Positions 16,848-26,831 of a stretch of 64,000 bases of DNA are shown here, one piece after another; positions within the stretch are counted from its first letter, which is position 1, and each line of letters begins with the position of its first letter. The DNA is from Acidobacteriota bacterium (lineage in GTDB: Bacteria > Acidobacteriota > Terriglobia > Bryobacterales > Bryobacteraceae). Under the pieces are notes generated by a model, which did not search any database, was not told the origin of the DNA, and saw only the letters and a list, made by a program, of their open reading frames with translations. Where the stretch lies: the NCBI GenBank assembly GCA_029776225.1, contig JAKOTR010000063.1, positions 1 to 64,000 of the forward strand. Direction: 5' to 3'. The position numbers and the translations under genes are program-made.

Positions 16848-17487
16848 CGCGGTCCGGCCTGGTCAGGGCGGAGCTTACGCGGTAACTACGCGCACTCGCC
16901 GCGGCGATGTCTTCCGCGATCATTCTTCTCTTGCCCTTTTCGATGAAGAAGCTCGGCCCCGCCTGTAAGTAAGAGGGAAATACCCTCATGCTGCGGAAAA
17001 AGTATTCGGCGTTGCGCAGCTTATAAGTCGAGCCGTCGGGAATTACACGCTTCTCGCCGGCGCGCTTTGCGATCATATTCACGGCTTTGATCGCAACATC
17101 CCCCATCAGCATCAGCGCCTTTGTCTTGGGGAACAGGCTCAACTCCTTCTCCAGCAGGAAGGAGCATTCGCGGATGGTGTCCGTCTCGATTCCGTAGCCC
17201 GTCTTGGCGCATTTTACGGCCGTGGTGAGGTACACGCCCCGCTTCAGAATGTCCTTCACGGACGATACGTTTACTCCAGCGTCGTTGAACGCCATGACAG
17301 TGGTCTGCTGGAATAGCGGATCGCCTTTGGCATAGAAGTGATCGTCCGGATTCTGCGGAGCCGCTTCCGGCACTATCACGATGGAGATTGTTTCGGGGTT
17401 CAAACTGACTGCGGGCACGGCGTAGCAATCGTGCCTGTCGTCCTTACAGCGGAATGCCGTGCATCCCACGCATTGATTTACACGCAT
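16795..17487 (-). CDS. Uracil-DNA glycosylase family-like protein
   Basis: A 230-aa protein. C6, C9, C14 and C21 resemble an N-terminal iron-sulfur cluster. IVIVPEAAPQNPDDHFY corresponds to the first active-site motif of family 4/5 uracil-DNA glycosylases, and LFPKTKALMLMGDVAIKAV is the family's central strand-helix. The usual second motif, H-P-S, reads instead F-P-S-Y-L-Q-A-G-P-S, so activity on uracil is uncertain. ATG 17487 follows GGGAGG at ideal spacing; upstream open frame is not supported. The basic last 25 residues arise where it overlaps the tsaC gene antisense and may be dispensable. Confidence 0.72.
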   Translation of the reverse strand: MRVNQCVGCTAFRCKDDRHDCYAVPAVSLNPETISIVIVPEAAPQNPDDHFYAKGDPLFQQTTVMAFNDAGVNVSSVKDILKRGVYLTTAVKCAKTGYGIETDTIRECSFLLEKELSLFPKTKALMLMGDVAIKAVNMIAKRAGEKRVIPDGSTYKLRNAEYFFRSMRVFPSYLQAGPSFFIEKGKRRMIAEDIAAASARSYRVSSALTRPDRARREFRPLPWPESRPRG

Positions 17488-17584
17488 GGCAGCCTCCCGG
17501 GGTTTTCGTGCCGACCCGCCGGTCAAAAAAGAGAGTACGCCACCATTGCCTTCGAAGTGGCTCTCCTCCATAATCGGAAACAAG

Positions 17585-19807
17585 ATGAGCGCCTATTCTC
17601 GATTCGGACTTACAGGCCTTTTGTTTGCCATGATGGCATATCCCGCGAACATCGAACAGCGAATTAATGATCTGCTGTCGCGAATGACCCTGGAGGAGAA
17701 ACTGGGGCAGATGTCGCAGCACTCCGTCGGCGGACCCATCTCGGCGCAGCTCAAGGACGAGATCCGCAAGGGGCGGTGGGGATCGTTCCTCAACGCTGGC
17801 AGTCCCGCCGACCGCGTCGAGGCCCAGCGCATCGCCCTCAAGGAAAGCCGCCTTGGCATCCCGCTGATATTCGGCCGCGACGTGATTCACGGCTACCGCA
17901 CGATCTTCCCCATCCCCCTGGGGCAGGCGGCGAGCTGGGATCCGGAGCTCATCCGGCAGGCAGCGCGGGTGGCCGCTCGCGAGGCCTCCGCAGCCGGAAT
18001 TCATTGGACGTTCGCCCCAATGCTCGACATCACCCGCGATCCCCGCTGGGGCCGTATCGCGGAGACTCTCGGCGAGGATCCCTACCTTGCCAGCGCGCTC
18101 GGAGCGGCGATGGTGCGCGGATTCCAGGGCGACTCGCTCGATGCGCCGGGATCGATTGCGGCCTGCGTGAAGCACTACGTTGGCTACGGCGCGGCCGAGG
18201 GCGGGAGGGATTACAACACCACCTGGATCCCCGAGCGCTTGCTGCGCGACGTTTACCTGCAGCCGTTCCATGCGGCCATTCGGGCCGGGGCGGCCACCGT
18301 GATGAGCGCCTTCAACGACCTCAATGGCGTGCCCGCCAGCGGCAACCCCTTCACCCTGCGCCAGGTGCTCCGCAATGAGTGGAAATTCGACGGCTTCGTG
18401 GTGAGCGACTGGAATTCCGTCATCGAAATGGTCCCGCACGGCGTCGCGGCCGGCCCCCGCGAAGCGGCCCTTATTGCGCTGCGCGCCGGCGTGGATATGG
18501 AGATGGTCAGCCGCAGCTACTACGAGCACCTCAAGCAGGCTGTGGAATCGGGCGAGGTGGACCAAAAGCTCATTGACGATGCCGTGCGGAACATCCTGCG
18601 CGTGAAATTCCGCCTCGGGTTGTTCGATAAGCCCATCCCGGAGAAGGTGGCCGCCGAAGAGGCCCCGCCGGATGCGGAAGCGCTCGCCGTCGCGAAAAAA
18701 CTCGCCGCGGAAAGCGTGGTGCTGCTCAAGAACGCGAACCGCACCCTTCCGCTCTCGAAGACAATCGGCAGGGTGGCGGTAATCGGGCCGCTTGCCGATA
18801 GCCCCGTGGACCAGATGGGCTGCTGGGTCATGGACGGGAAAGCCTCCGACGTCCGCACTCCGCTCGCGGCGTTCCGGGACGTGCTCGGCGCCGCGCGGGT
18901 GGCGTACGCGCCCGGCTTAAAGACCAGCCGCGACACGAGCCGCGCCGGCTTCCCCGCCGCATTGGAAGCGGCGCGCCGCGCGGACGCTGTCTTGCTCTTC
19001 CTCGGCGAGGAGCAGATACTTTCCGGCGAAGCGCACTCGCGCGCGTTCCTGGATTTGCCCGGAGCGCAGGAAGCGCTGGTTGAGGAGGTGGCTAAGGCAG
19101 GGAAACCGCTGATTGTGGTGATCATGGCCGGGCGTCCGCTGACCTTCGAGAAGGTGGCGGCACGGGCGGATGCGGTGTTGTACGCCTGGCACCCGGGAAC
19201 CATGGGCGGGCCCGCCATCGCCGACCTCGTGCTCGGCGTCGAATCGCCTTCGGGCAAGCTGCCGGTGACGTTCCCCCGCACCGTCGGGCAGATTCCGATC
19301 TATTACAACCACATGAACACCGGACGCCCGCCCTCGGAGAAGGCGCTCGGCATTCCCACGGGCACGCCGGTCGATCCGCAAGGGTTCGACTCTAAGTATC
19401 TTGACGTGGACTTTACCCCCGCTTACCCGTTCGGCTATGGGCTTTCCTACACGACCTTCGAGTACACGAACCTGCGGGTGTCGTCCCCTTCGATGCCGAT
19501 GGGCGGCAAGCTGACGGTGTCGGCCGATGTCGCCAACACCGGAACGGTGGAAGCGGACGAAATCGTGCAGCTTTACGTGCGCGACCTGGTGGGCAGCGTG
19601 ACGCGCCCGGTCCGGGAGTTGAAAGGATTCCGGCGCGTGAGGCTGAAACCCGGCGAGAAACGAACCGTCGAGTTTGAGCTGACAACCGCGGACCTCGCCT
19701 TCCACAACGCGGAAAACAAGCTGGTGACCGAGCCCGGCGTGTTCCACGTCTGGATCGGACCCGACTCCACGCGCGGTCTGCGCGGCGAGTTCCGCGTCAC
19801 GGAATAG
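17585..19807 (+). CDS. bglX: Glycoside hydrolase family 3 beta-glucosidase, exported
   Basis: A 740-aa periplasmic GH3 enzyme. A signal peptide (1 to about 21) precedes the (beta/alpha)8 domain with GRDVIHGYRTIFP, KHYVGYGAAEGGRDYN and GFVVSDWNS, whose aspartate (about 277) is the nucleophile. The second domain has FLGEEQILSGEAHSR, which supplies the acid/base glutamate, and a fibronectin-III-like domain (about 640-740) closes the chain. This is the architecture of BglX, which removes terminal beta-D-glucose from oligosaccharides. The ribosome-binding site at ATG 17585 is weak. It stands alone on its strand. Confidence 0.93.
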   Translation: MSAYSRFGLTGLLFAMMAYPANIEQRINDLLSRMTLEEKLGQMSQHSVGGPISAQLKDEIRKGRWGSFLNAGSPADRVEAQRIALKESRLGIPLIFGRDVIHGYRTIFPIPLGQAASWDPELIRQAARVAAREASAAGIHWTFAPMLDITRDPRWGRIAETLGEDPYLASALGAAMVRGFQGDSLDAPGSIAACVKHYVGYGAAEGGRDYNTTWIPERLLRDVYLQPFHAAIRAGAATVMSAFNDLNGVPASGNPFTLRQVLRNEWKFDGFVVSDWNSVIEMVPHGVAAGPREAALIALRAGVDMEMVSRSYYEHLKQAVESGEVDQKLIDDAVRNILRVKFRLGLFDKPIPEKVAAEEAPPDAEALAVAKKLAAESVVLLKNANRTLPLSKTIGRVAVIGPLADSPVDQMGCWVMDGKASDVRTPLAAFRDVLGAARVAYAPGLKTSRDTSRAGFPAALEAARRADAVLLFLGEEQILSGEAHSRAFLDLPGAQEALVEEVAKAGKPLIVVIMAGRPLTFEKVAARADAVLYAWHPGTMGGPAIADLVLGVESPSGKLPVTFPRTVGQIPIYYNHMNTGRPPSEKALGIPTGTPVDPQGFDSKYLDVDFTPAYPFGYGLSYTTFEYTNLRVSSPSMPMGGKLTVSADVANTGTVEADEIVQLYVRDLVGSVTRPVRELKGFRRVRLKPGEKRTVEFELTTADLAFHNAENKLVTEPGVFHVWIGPDSTRGLRGEFRVTE

Positions 19808-19825
19808 AATCCGGCGGGCTGTGGG

Positions 19826-21817
19826 TCAGCGCCGCGTCGACTGCAGAGGAATGCGGATCAGCACCCACGCCAGCGCCGCGAATCCGGCGAGCGACAGCCA
19901 TCCGCCCCAGGCGGGATAGAATCCGAACTGCTCGTGGCCGGTGAGCAGCCGCGTGAGCGACGGCCACGCACTCACGCCGGCCACGGCCAGCAGAATCCCC
20001 ATGATCGCTTCGCCGGCGATCAGGCCGGATGCGATCAGCGTGCCTTTTTCCTCGATCCGGGCGCGGTCCTCCGCGGGGCGGGGAGCGGCAATCCGGTCCG
20101 CGACCCACCGCATGACGCCGCCAGTGAAAATCGCCGAGTCGGTTTCAAACGGCAGGTACAGCCCCACGGCGATCAGCATGGGCGCACGCGCGCCGCACAG
20201 GATCAGCGCGATGGCGAAGGCGGCGCCGATCGCAATCAACCCCCAGGCCATCTGCCCGCCCACAATTCCCTTTGCCAGCTCCGCCATCAACCCGGCCTGC
20301 GGCGCTGGCAGCGCGCGCCCCCCGATTCCACCCGTTGCCAGGTTGTCCTCGTGCAAAACGATGATCGGGCCCAGGAGGAAGAACGAAAGCAGCACGACAG
20401 CAACGATCTCGACTACCTGCATCTTCCACGGAGTCCCGCCAAGCAGGTGGCCAGCCTTGAGGTCCTGAACCAGCGACCCCGACAGGCAGCACGCGCAGCA
20501 GACCACCGCCGCCACTCCCAGCACCGCCGCCACTCCCGCGGGCCCTTTGACCCCTATGGCGAGCATGACGAGCGCGGCCACAACCAGCGCCACCAGAGTG
20601 AGCCCCGATACGGGCTGGTTGGAGCTGCCCACCAGCCCCACCAGGTATCCGCCGACGGCCGAGAGCAGAAACCCCGTCACCGTCATCACGAGCGCCGCCG
20701 AGATCGCCGCCGCCCAGCCATTGGTGAAGTAGTAATAAATCCCCGTGATCGGCCCCAGCAACGCAATGATGCCGATCGCGATCCAGCGGGCGGGAATGTC
20801 GCGCTCGGTCCGCTCGACCGGCTTGCCGTGCGCGCCTCCCGCCGCGGCGAACGCGCCTCGAAGCGATGCGAGGATCGTGTTGCGCATCGAAAACAGCGTG
20901 TAGCAGGCGCTCACCAGCATCATTCCCACCGCGATCGGGCGCACGACGTTGTACCACACGCTGTAGGTGACAACGTCCCAGGGCGCATTGGCCGCCGCCC
21001 CCAGGCGGCGCGGAAGATCGGGGTCGAAGAACAGCAGCAGCGGGATCAGGACCCACCACGCGATTACGCCGCCCGCGAAAGTGATCGACGCGAGCTTCGG
21101 CCCGATGATGTAGCCGATGCCGGCCAGCGCGGGCGAGAGCGCGGGCGTTGTCCACGGAATCCCGCCCGTGTGCGCGACTTCCGTTAACGGCCGGCGGTCG
21201 AAATCGAAATGGCGAACAACGGCGCGTGGAAATTCCAGAAATCCGCTGGAAAACTCCCGGAAAATCTGAAGCCCGCGCTCGGATTTCAGAACCTGAAGGA
21301 CCGCGCCGAAACCCATTGCGCCGAATAGGAACCGCGGCGCGTCGCCCGAGCGGTCGCTAGCTTTGACGATTTCGGCGCTGGCGACGCTTTCCGGCCAGGG
21401 CAGCCCCGCATCGACGCACAGCGGCCGGCGGAGCAGGATTATAAAGAAGACCCCGATCAGCCCCCCGGCCAGCAGGATAAATGCCGCCTCCCAATAGTGC
21501 TCCCGCAGATCGGACCATAGGCGCACTCCGTCCATTTCCACCAGCATGAACGCCGGAATGGTGAAGATCGCGCCGGCAACCAGGGCCTCCCCTACGGACG
21601 CGGCCGTGCGCGCGATGTTCTGCTCGAGCACGCCCCCTTTCACCCGGGGAATCCGGAACAGGGCCAGAGCGATGACGGCTGCGGGGATGGTGGCGGCCAC
21701 GGTTTGGCCGGCTTTCATTCCCAAATAGGCGTTGGCGGAGCCGAAAACGAAGGCAAGAAACAGGCCCAGCCCGACGGCTTTTACCGTCAATTCGGGTTGC
21801 GTTCCGTCCGGCTTCAT
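19826..21817 (-). CDS. OPT family oligopeptide transporter
   Basis: A 663-aa integral membrane protein with roughly 14-16 hydrophobic helices. The N-terminal FVFGSANAYLGMKAGQTVAATIPAAV and the later PVSGLTLVALV and GSLVQDLKAGHLLGGTPWKMQ are landmarks of the oligopeptide transporter (OPT) family, whose members move small peptides or metal chelates with protons. The substrate cannot be deduced. I take ATG 21817; a GTG just before it is possible. It ends 18 bp after the convergent GH3 gene. Confidence 0.9.
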   Translation of the reverse strand: MKPDGTQPELTVKAVGLGLFLAFVFGSANAYLGMKAGQTVAATIPAAVIALALFRIPRVKGGVLEQNIARTAASVGEALVAGAIFTIPAFMLVEMDGVRLWSDLREHYWEAAFILLAGGLIGVFFIILLRRPLCVDAGLPWPESVASAEIVKASDRSGDAPRFLFGAMGFGAVLQVLKSERGLQIFREFSSGFLEFPRAVVRHFDFDRRPLTEVAHTGGIPWTTPALSPALAGIGYIIGPKLASITFAGGVIAWWVLIPLLLFFDPDLPRRLGAAANAPWDVVTYSVWYNVVRPIAVGMMLVSACYTLFSMRNTILASLRGAFAAAGGAHGKPVERTERDIPARWIAIGIIALLGPITGIYYYFTNGWAAAISAALVMTVTGFLLSAVGGYLVGLVGSSNQPVSGLTLVALVVAALVMLAIGVKGPAGVAAVLGVAAVVCCACCLSGSLVQDLKAGHLLGGTPWKMQVVEIVAVVLLSFFLLGPIIVLHEDNLATGGIGGRALPAPQAGLMAELAKGIVGGQMAWGLIAIGAAFAIALILCGARAPMLIAVGLYLPFETDSAIFTGGVMRWVADRIAAPRPAEDRARIEEKGTLIASGLIAGEAIMGILLAVAGVSAWPSLTRLLTGHEQFGFYPAWGGWLSLAGFAALAWVLIRIPLQSTRR

Positions 21818-21878
21818 CACGTCAGTGCTGCAAACCGCAACTTCAGAACCGGACTGATCTTATTCACGAGGAATCACT

Positions 21879-22094
21879 TCACTGCAGGCGGGCCCGGTTT
21901 CTCTCGCTGGAGATGAGTTCCTCGAAAATGGCAAGTACTTGTTTTCTATAGCGATAGACCCGCTGAAGCCTTTCGCGGAAAGAGGGTTCGAACCGGCCTG
22001 AGTTCATCCACTTCTGAAGCAGTGGCTTGGGAATATCGATGTCTTTTCGCAGCAACTCCGGCGAGTGGCCGCGCAGAAACAGCCCGTAAAACAT
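21879..22094 (-). CDS. Conserved-looking 71-residue protein, unknown
   Basis: A 71-aa cytoplasmic protein with a strong ribosome-binding site (AAAGGAGG, seven bases before ATG 22094). It is rich in arginine and leucine and probably all helical; SPELLRKDIDIPKPLLQKWM looks like a helix-turn-helix, so DNA binding is possible but not shown. It lies upstream of the OPT gene on the same strand, 61 bp away, and may be co-transcribed. An open frame 17 codons upstream is less likely because the strong binding site lies at the internal ATG. Confidence 0.7.
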   Translation of the reverse strand: MFYGLFLRGHSPELLRKDIDIPKPLLQKWMNSGRFEPSFRERLQRVYRYRKQVLAIFEELISSERNRARLQ

Positions 22095-22159
22095 GGCTGC
22101 CTCCTTTCGCGGAGCCGCTGGATCAAACTCATCCCTGGCCGGCATGCTTTCACCTACCC

Positions 22160-22198
22160 AAAAAAAACCACCACCCGGGAACGGCCCCGGCCCGGTGG
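22160..22198 (-). terminator. Probable terminator of the NHL-repeat gene
   Basis: On the minus strand CCACC-GGG pairs with CCC-GGTGG (one bulged base) and is followed by TGG and a run of eight T (22167-22160). It lies between the NHL gene and the 71-residue gene. Confidence 0.5.
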
Positions 22199-22314
22199 AG
22201 AATACTAAGAAACTAGAGTATAAACACGGTGGCAGCGCTCAATCAACCCCCCGGAACGGGATCTGGCCGTCTCATTATCTGGACGCAAGGGAATAAGGGA
22301 CGGTGTCGAATTAT

Positions 22315-24885
22315 TTAGCGAATCGCAACAGTGACCCCGGCCTGGCTCGGCACGCCGCCCGCCCTGAGCACGACGGGTTGCTCGCCGGGAGAGCACTCGT
22401 CCGGAACCCGCACCGTCACGCGCAGCAACCCGGCCGTGTGCCCGGCTGAGAGGATCGCGGCCGGCCGTCCCCCGATCTCGACCGCCAGCGGCGATGCACT
22501 CCCCTCGCCCGTGGCATAGATCGTGAGCGCGCTTCCGCGCGCCGCCGGATTGTCCGCCGAGTTCAACGTGCCGTCCTCGTTTTCCGCGGCGGCAGGTCCC
22601 GTGCCCCATGCCAGCGTAAAGATTCCGGGGTTGGACGGGGCAACCGGAACGATCATGCGCAGAGAGCCGGCGGGCGTGCGCACCTCGACATTCGCCATCT
22701 CGCGCCCGGCAACCGCTTGCGGAACCACCAGGTTGATCTGAGTGGAGCCGGAGTACAGCAGGGCCGCCGGTTCCCCTTCGAACAGCACCTCGGCGGAATC
22801 CAGGGCCGTGCCGAAAAGCGTCGCGATCTGCCCGGGCGCCACCGCCCCCGGCAGCATGCTCGCGGAATTGACCACGGCGGCAACCGACAGAGCGGGCGGA
22901 TCCTCAATTTCAGGCGGCGGCATCGCCACCGGCGTAAGCATCCGGATCAGGCCGTTGCCGCGGTCGGCGACGTACACCACCCCTGCGGCGTCCACCGCGA
23001 TTCCCGCGGGCCCGTCGAACTCGGCTTCGAGCGCGGGAGCGTCCTCCCCGGCATAGCCGCTCGCGCCGGTCCCGGCAATGGTCTCGATCACGCTGCGTGC
23101 GTCCACTCTGCGTATCCGGTTGTTCCCCGTGTCCGCGATGTACAGGCTGCCTTCCGAGTCCACCGCCACCGCTGCCGGCGCGTTCAACCCGGCTGCAGCC
23201 GCGGGGCCGCCATCGCCGTCGGACGACGGCTCGCCCCGGCCCGCCACCGTCGTGATCGTTCCCTCTTTCGTGACTCTTCTGACAGCGTGGTTCCCACTGT
23301 CGGCTATGTAGAGGTTCCCCTGGGCGTCCAGGCAAAGCCCTGCCGGGTTCTTGAGAAGAGCGGACGCTGCGGGCCCGCCGTCGCCCGCGTATCCCGGCGC
23401 GCCGGTTCCGGCAACAATTTGCTCGCTGCCGTCCGGTGCGATCCGGCGGACTGTGTGGGCGGCCGTGTCCGCAACGTAGATGTTTCTTTCCGAATCCACC
23501 GCGATGCCCGAGGGGAGTTGCAACGCGCTCGTCTCCATCGTGGAGATGTAGCCGCCGGAATCCACCCTCCGTATGCGGCCCCCCGCCGCTTCCGTAATCC
23601 ACAGGCCTCCTTCGGCATCGACTGCGACGCCTTCGGGTCCGTCCACTTGGGCGCGGATCGCGAAACCGGTGTCGCCCGTTGATCCGGCATACCCTATGCC
23701 GGCCGCCGTTGTGATGATGCCGGAGGAGATTTTCCGCACCCGGTGACCGGCGCGGTCCGCAACGTAAAGGTTCCCGGCGCCGTCCAGCGCCAGGCCGGTA
23801 GGCGCCTCCAGGTGTGCCGCGAGCGCCGGACCGTTATCTCCGGCCGGGCGGAACTCTCTGCCTCCGGCGAAAGCCTCAACCACCCCGGACGGCGAAACGC
23901 GCCGCACAAGGCCAACCCCGGAGTTCGTGTCCGCGATGTAGAGATGCCCGGTGGGGTCGAAGACGATGGCGCGCGGCTGGTTGAAGCGCGCCTCGGTGGC
24001 CGGTCCGCCGTCTCCGCTGTATCCCGGGAAGCCGGTTCCCGCTACCCGCACCGGAACCGGGGCAAATTTCCAGACCGCGCTGGTCCCCTTGTCGGCCACG
24101 TGGAGCGAGCCCGCAGCGTCAAACGCGATGCCCGTTGGGGTGTTGAGCACACCCTCGGGATACGGCACGGTGGTCAGAATGCCGTTCACCACTTTGCGGA
24201 CCCGGTGATTGCCGCTGTCCGCAATGTAGAGTGCGCCGAAGCGGTCCACGGCAAGGCCCGCCGGGGAGTTGAGCGGAGCGAAAGCGGCATTCACCGCCAT
24301 GTCGTCTTCCACCGATCCGGCGCTGCCGGTCCCCGCGATTCGCGAAAGGACGCCGCCCGGCGTGAGCCGGTACACGCTATGGCCGCCGAAATCGGAGATA
24401 TAAAGGTTGCCCGCCACATCGATGGCCAGGTCCCGTGGCTGGACGAATTCGCCGTCGCCTCCGGCCACCGTGCTGATGATGCCCTCGGTTGAGACTTTTC
24501 GGATGCGGGCGTTGCCGAGATCCGCGATGTAGAGATTGCCGCCGGAGTCCACCGCGAGCCCGTAAGGCGCGTTGAGCCGCGCGGCAGTTGCGGGGCCGCC
24601 ATCGCCGCGAAATCCCGCACGCCCGGTGCCCGCCACGGTCGTTACGACGCCGTCCGGAGATATCTTCCTTACGCGGTGATCGAGCGCGTCGGCGATGTAG
24701 AGGTTGCCCGCCGCGTCGACCGCAAGCCCCTCCGGAGCGCCGAGTCGCGCCATCGCAGCCGGGCCGCCGTCGCCGCAGTCGCCGAAACCCGCGATGGTCG
24801 TGATTCTGTAGCCGGTCTGGGCGGCCGCAACAGCGGCGGATGCGGCAATCGCGAGCAAGACAGTACTTATACGCACGGGTTCCAT
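22315..24885 (-). CDS. Secreted NHL-repeat beta-propeller protein with C-terminal TIGR03437 domain
   Basis: An 856-aa exported protein. After a signal peptide (residues 1-22) come about a dozen NHL-type repeats of 45-55 residues, each of the form G-L-A-V-D-[ASP]-x-G-N-L-Y-I-A-D-x-x-N-H-R-[IV]-R-K-[IV], interspersed with 'TVAGTGxxGxxGDGGPAxxAxLxxP' segments. They would make one or two beta-propellers (about 25-640). Residues about 660-856 are the VVNSASMLPGAVAPGQIATLFG domain and its continuation, as in the shorter protein at 12584. Such proteins are abundant in Solibacter-type genomes and probably bind carbohydrate or protein at the cell surface; the ligand is unknown. Confidence 0.9.
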   Translation of the reverse strand: MEPVRISTVLLAIAASAAVAAAQTGYRITTIAGFGDCGDGGPAAMARLGAPEGLAVDAAGNLYIADALDHRVRKISPDGVVTTVAGTGRAGFRGDGGPATAARLNAPYGLAVDSGGNLYIADLGNARIRKVSTEGIISTVAGGDGEFVQPRDLAIDVAGNLYISDFGGHSVYRLTPGGVLSRIAGTGSAGSVEDDMAVNAAFAPLNSPAGLAVDRFGALYIADSGNHRVRKVVNGILTTVPYPEGVLNTPTGIAFDAAGSLHVADKGTSAVWKFAPVPVRVAGTGFPGYSGDGGPATEARFNQPRAIVFDPTGHLYIADTNSGVGLVRRVSPSGVVEAFAGGREFRPAGDNGPALAAHLEAPTGLALDGAGNLYVADRAGHRVRKISSGIITTAAGIGYAGSTGDTGFAIRAQVDGPEGVAVDAEGGLWITEAAGGRIRRVDSGGYISTMETSALQLPSGIAVDSERNIYVADTAAHTVRRIAPDGSEQIVAGTGAPGYAGDGGPAASALLKNPAGLCLDAQGNLYIADSGNHAVRRVTKEGTITTVAGRGEPSSDGDGGPAAAAGLNAPAAVAVDSEGSLYIADTGNNRIRRVDARSVIETIAGTGASGYAGEDAPALEAEFDGPAGIAVDAAGVVYVADRGNGLIRMLTPVAMPPPEIEDPPALSVAAVVNSASMLPGAVAPGQIATLFGTALDSAEVLFEGEPAALLYSGSTQINLVVPQAVAGREMANVEVRTPAGSLRMIVPVAPSNPGIFTLAWGTGPAAAENEDGTLNSADNPAARGSALTIYATGEGSASPLAVEIGGRPAAILSAGHTAGLLRVTVRVPDECSPGEQPVVLRAGGVPSQAGVTVAIR

Positions 24886-24951
24886 TAAGTTGGTGCGGCG
24901 CTATCCGCCAAATTCTCTCTAAGCGGCCTTTTCCGGATCGATAAGGTCTAC

Positions 24952-26826
24952 GTGCTTGTTCGACTGATTGCCGCCGGCCTGCTCGCCGCCGCGCTGAGTG
25001 GAGCCGAGAGACCGCTGTATCTGAAGACGCGGACGATCACCGCGGCGCGCCGGGCCGAGGAGAGCCGCACCGCCGAAAGCCACACCGCCGCCCCCCGCCG
25101 GCTGTCTGCGGCGCGCAGGCATCTGCTGGTTCAATTTCGCGACGCGCCCCGCGCCGAGTGGGTGCGGGAGCTCCAACAGCGCGGCGCTACCGTGCTCGAC
25201 TACGTTCCGGACCACGGCTTTCTTGTTTCGGTCGCCGAGGGCGCCAACCTGGAGGGAATGGACCTGGCCCTGGCCGAGCCTCTGCGCCCGGCCGATAAGG
25301 TGAGCCCGCTGTTGCAGCGGGTACCGCGCTTGGGCATCCGGCGCATGGTCATGCCGGAAACGTTCGTGGTTGAGTTCCACCGCGACGTCCTCACGGCCGA
25401 AGCGCGCGAGCTGGTGCGAGCCCACGGCCTGGCCGTCCGCGAGCACCCCGACCTGTTGCCGAACCAGCTTCTTGTTCAAAGCACGTACGAGGATGTCGTC
25501 CGGCTGAGCGAGTGGGACGAAGTCGCGTATGTGTTCCCGGCTTCGCGGGAACTGACGGCGGGGGAACGCGTGTATGCCTGCCCGGGAGCTTCCACCCTCT
25601 ATGGGCGGGTGGGTCAGTACACGGCGCGAATCGGCGACGGTTGGGATGGGCCAGGCAAGGGCGCGGCCGAAATCGGCTATTACCTTGGGCCGCTGGCAAG
25701 CGCGCTGCCCCGCGCTCAGGTGGCGGCAGAGGTCCTTCGCGGGCTGACCGAGTGGAGCAGGTACGCCTCTGTCCAGTTCATGCCCGCCAGCAGCCCCAAC
25801 GCCTCCCGGTCTATCTCGATCCTGTTCGCAAGGCGGGCACACGGGGACGGATATGCCTTCGACGGCCCGGGAGGGGTCTTGGCTCACACCTTCTACCCTT
25901 CGCCGCCCAACCCCGAGCCCATCGCCGGCGATATGCACTTCGACGACGAGGAGAACTGGCGTATTGGCGAGGACTTGGATGTGTTCACCGTGGCGCTGCA
26001 CGAAGCCGGGCACGCGCTTGGACTGGGGCATTCCGATAATCCTTACTCGGTGATGTACCCGTACTACCGGCGCGTCACCGCGCTTACCGAGGAAGACATA
26101 GCGGCCATTCGCGAGCTTTACGCCCCAGCGGGCATCCCGGAAACCCCGGCGGAGCCGGAACCGCCTGTTGAGCCCGGCCCGGAACCGCCCGTCGATCCTG
26201 CCCCGGAGCCCCCCGTCAATCCCAAACCCGAGCCGCCCGTCGACCCTGACCCGCCGGCGCCGCCGGTCGCTCCGACGCTTTCCATTACGGTCCCAACCAC
26301 CGCGCCCACTTACGTCTCCCAAGCGCCTGTGGTAAAACTGGCGGGCTCGGCGGATCACCCCGACGGAATCCTCGAGGTCACCTGGCGGAATGCCGCTGGC
26401 GAGGGAGGCAAGGCTGTTGGCACGCGCGCCTGGGTGGTGCCCGAAGTGCCGCTGCGCGCCGGGTCTAACCTCATCACCGTGACCGCTGTTGCCGCCAGCG
26501 GAACCTCGGCTTCCCGGACGATTACGGTGACCTATGCCGGGGCGAACGATACAACCGCGCCCTCGCTCGTTATCCTCTCGCCGGCAAGCACCAGCTTCGC
26601 AACCAGCGCCGCAACGGTGGTTATCAGTGGGAGGGCCGCGGACAGCTCAGGCATCGCCCGCGTCACGTGGACCGATTCCACCGGCAAAACCGGCGACGCC
26701 TCAGGCACGACGTCGTGGAACACCGGCCCCATACCCTTGCGCGTGGGCTCAAACGTCATCACGATCCGGGCTTACGATTCGGCCGGAAACATGGCGTGGA
26801 GATCGGTGGCGATCACGCGGCGGTGA
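24952..26826 (+). CDS. Matrixin-like zinc metalloprotease with Pro-rich linker and Ig-like repeats
   Basis: A 624-aa secreted protein starting at GTG 24952 with a signal peptide (to about 18). A non-catalytic N-terminal region (about 40-200) is followed by a metzincin domain with ALHEAGHALGLGHSD (about 350-364), an HExxHxxGxxH zinc site, and the Met-turn YSVMYPYY. A linker (about 397-440) repeats the unit P-E-P-P-V-[DEN]-P. Two Ig-like repeats of about 90 residues follow, each ending V-P-L/I-P/R-x-G-S-N-x-I-T-[IV]. The arrangement resembles secreted matrixins with adhesion modules that hold the enzyme at a polymer surface. It is divergent from the NHL gene, with 66 bp between starts. Confidence 0.82.
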   Translation: MLVRLIAAGLLAAALSGAERPLYLKTRTITAARRAEESRTAESHTAAPRRLSAARRHLLVQFRDAPRAEWVRELQQRGATVLDYVPDHGFLVSVAEGANLEGMDLALAEPLRPADKVSPLLQRVPRLGIRRMVMPETFVVEFHRDVLTAEARELVRAHGLAVREHPDLLPNQLLVQSTYEDVVRLSEWDEVAYVFPASRELTAGERVYACPGASTLYGRVGQYTARIGDGWDGPGKGAAEIGYYLGPLASALPRAQVAAEVLRGLTEWSRYASVQFMPASSPNASRSISILFARRAHGDGYAFDGPGGVLAHTFYPSPPNPEPIAGDMHFDDEENWRIGEDLDVFTVALHEAGHALGLGHSDNPYSVMYPYYRRVTALTEEDIAAIRELYAPAGIPETPAEPEPPVEPGPEPPVDPAPEPPVNPKPEPPVDPDPPAPPVAPTLSITVPTTAPTYVSQAPVVKLAGSADHPDGILEVTWRNAAGEGGKAVGTRAWVVPEVPLRAGSNLITVTAVAASGTSASRTITVTYAGANDTTAPSLVILSPASTSFATSAATVVISGRAADSSGIARVTWTDSTGKTGDASGTTSWNTGPIPLRVGSNVITIRAYDSAGNMAWRSVAITRR

Positions 26827-26831
26827 GACAG

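Noticed and set aside
24919-26358. Minus-strand frame opposite the metalloprotease
   Set aside because: Low-complexity Arg/Gly-rich shadow; the plus strand has a signal peptide and a complete zinc site.
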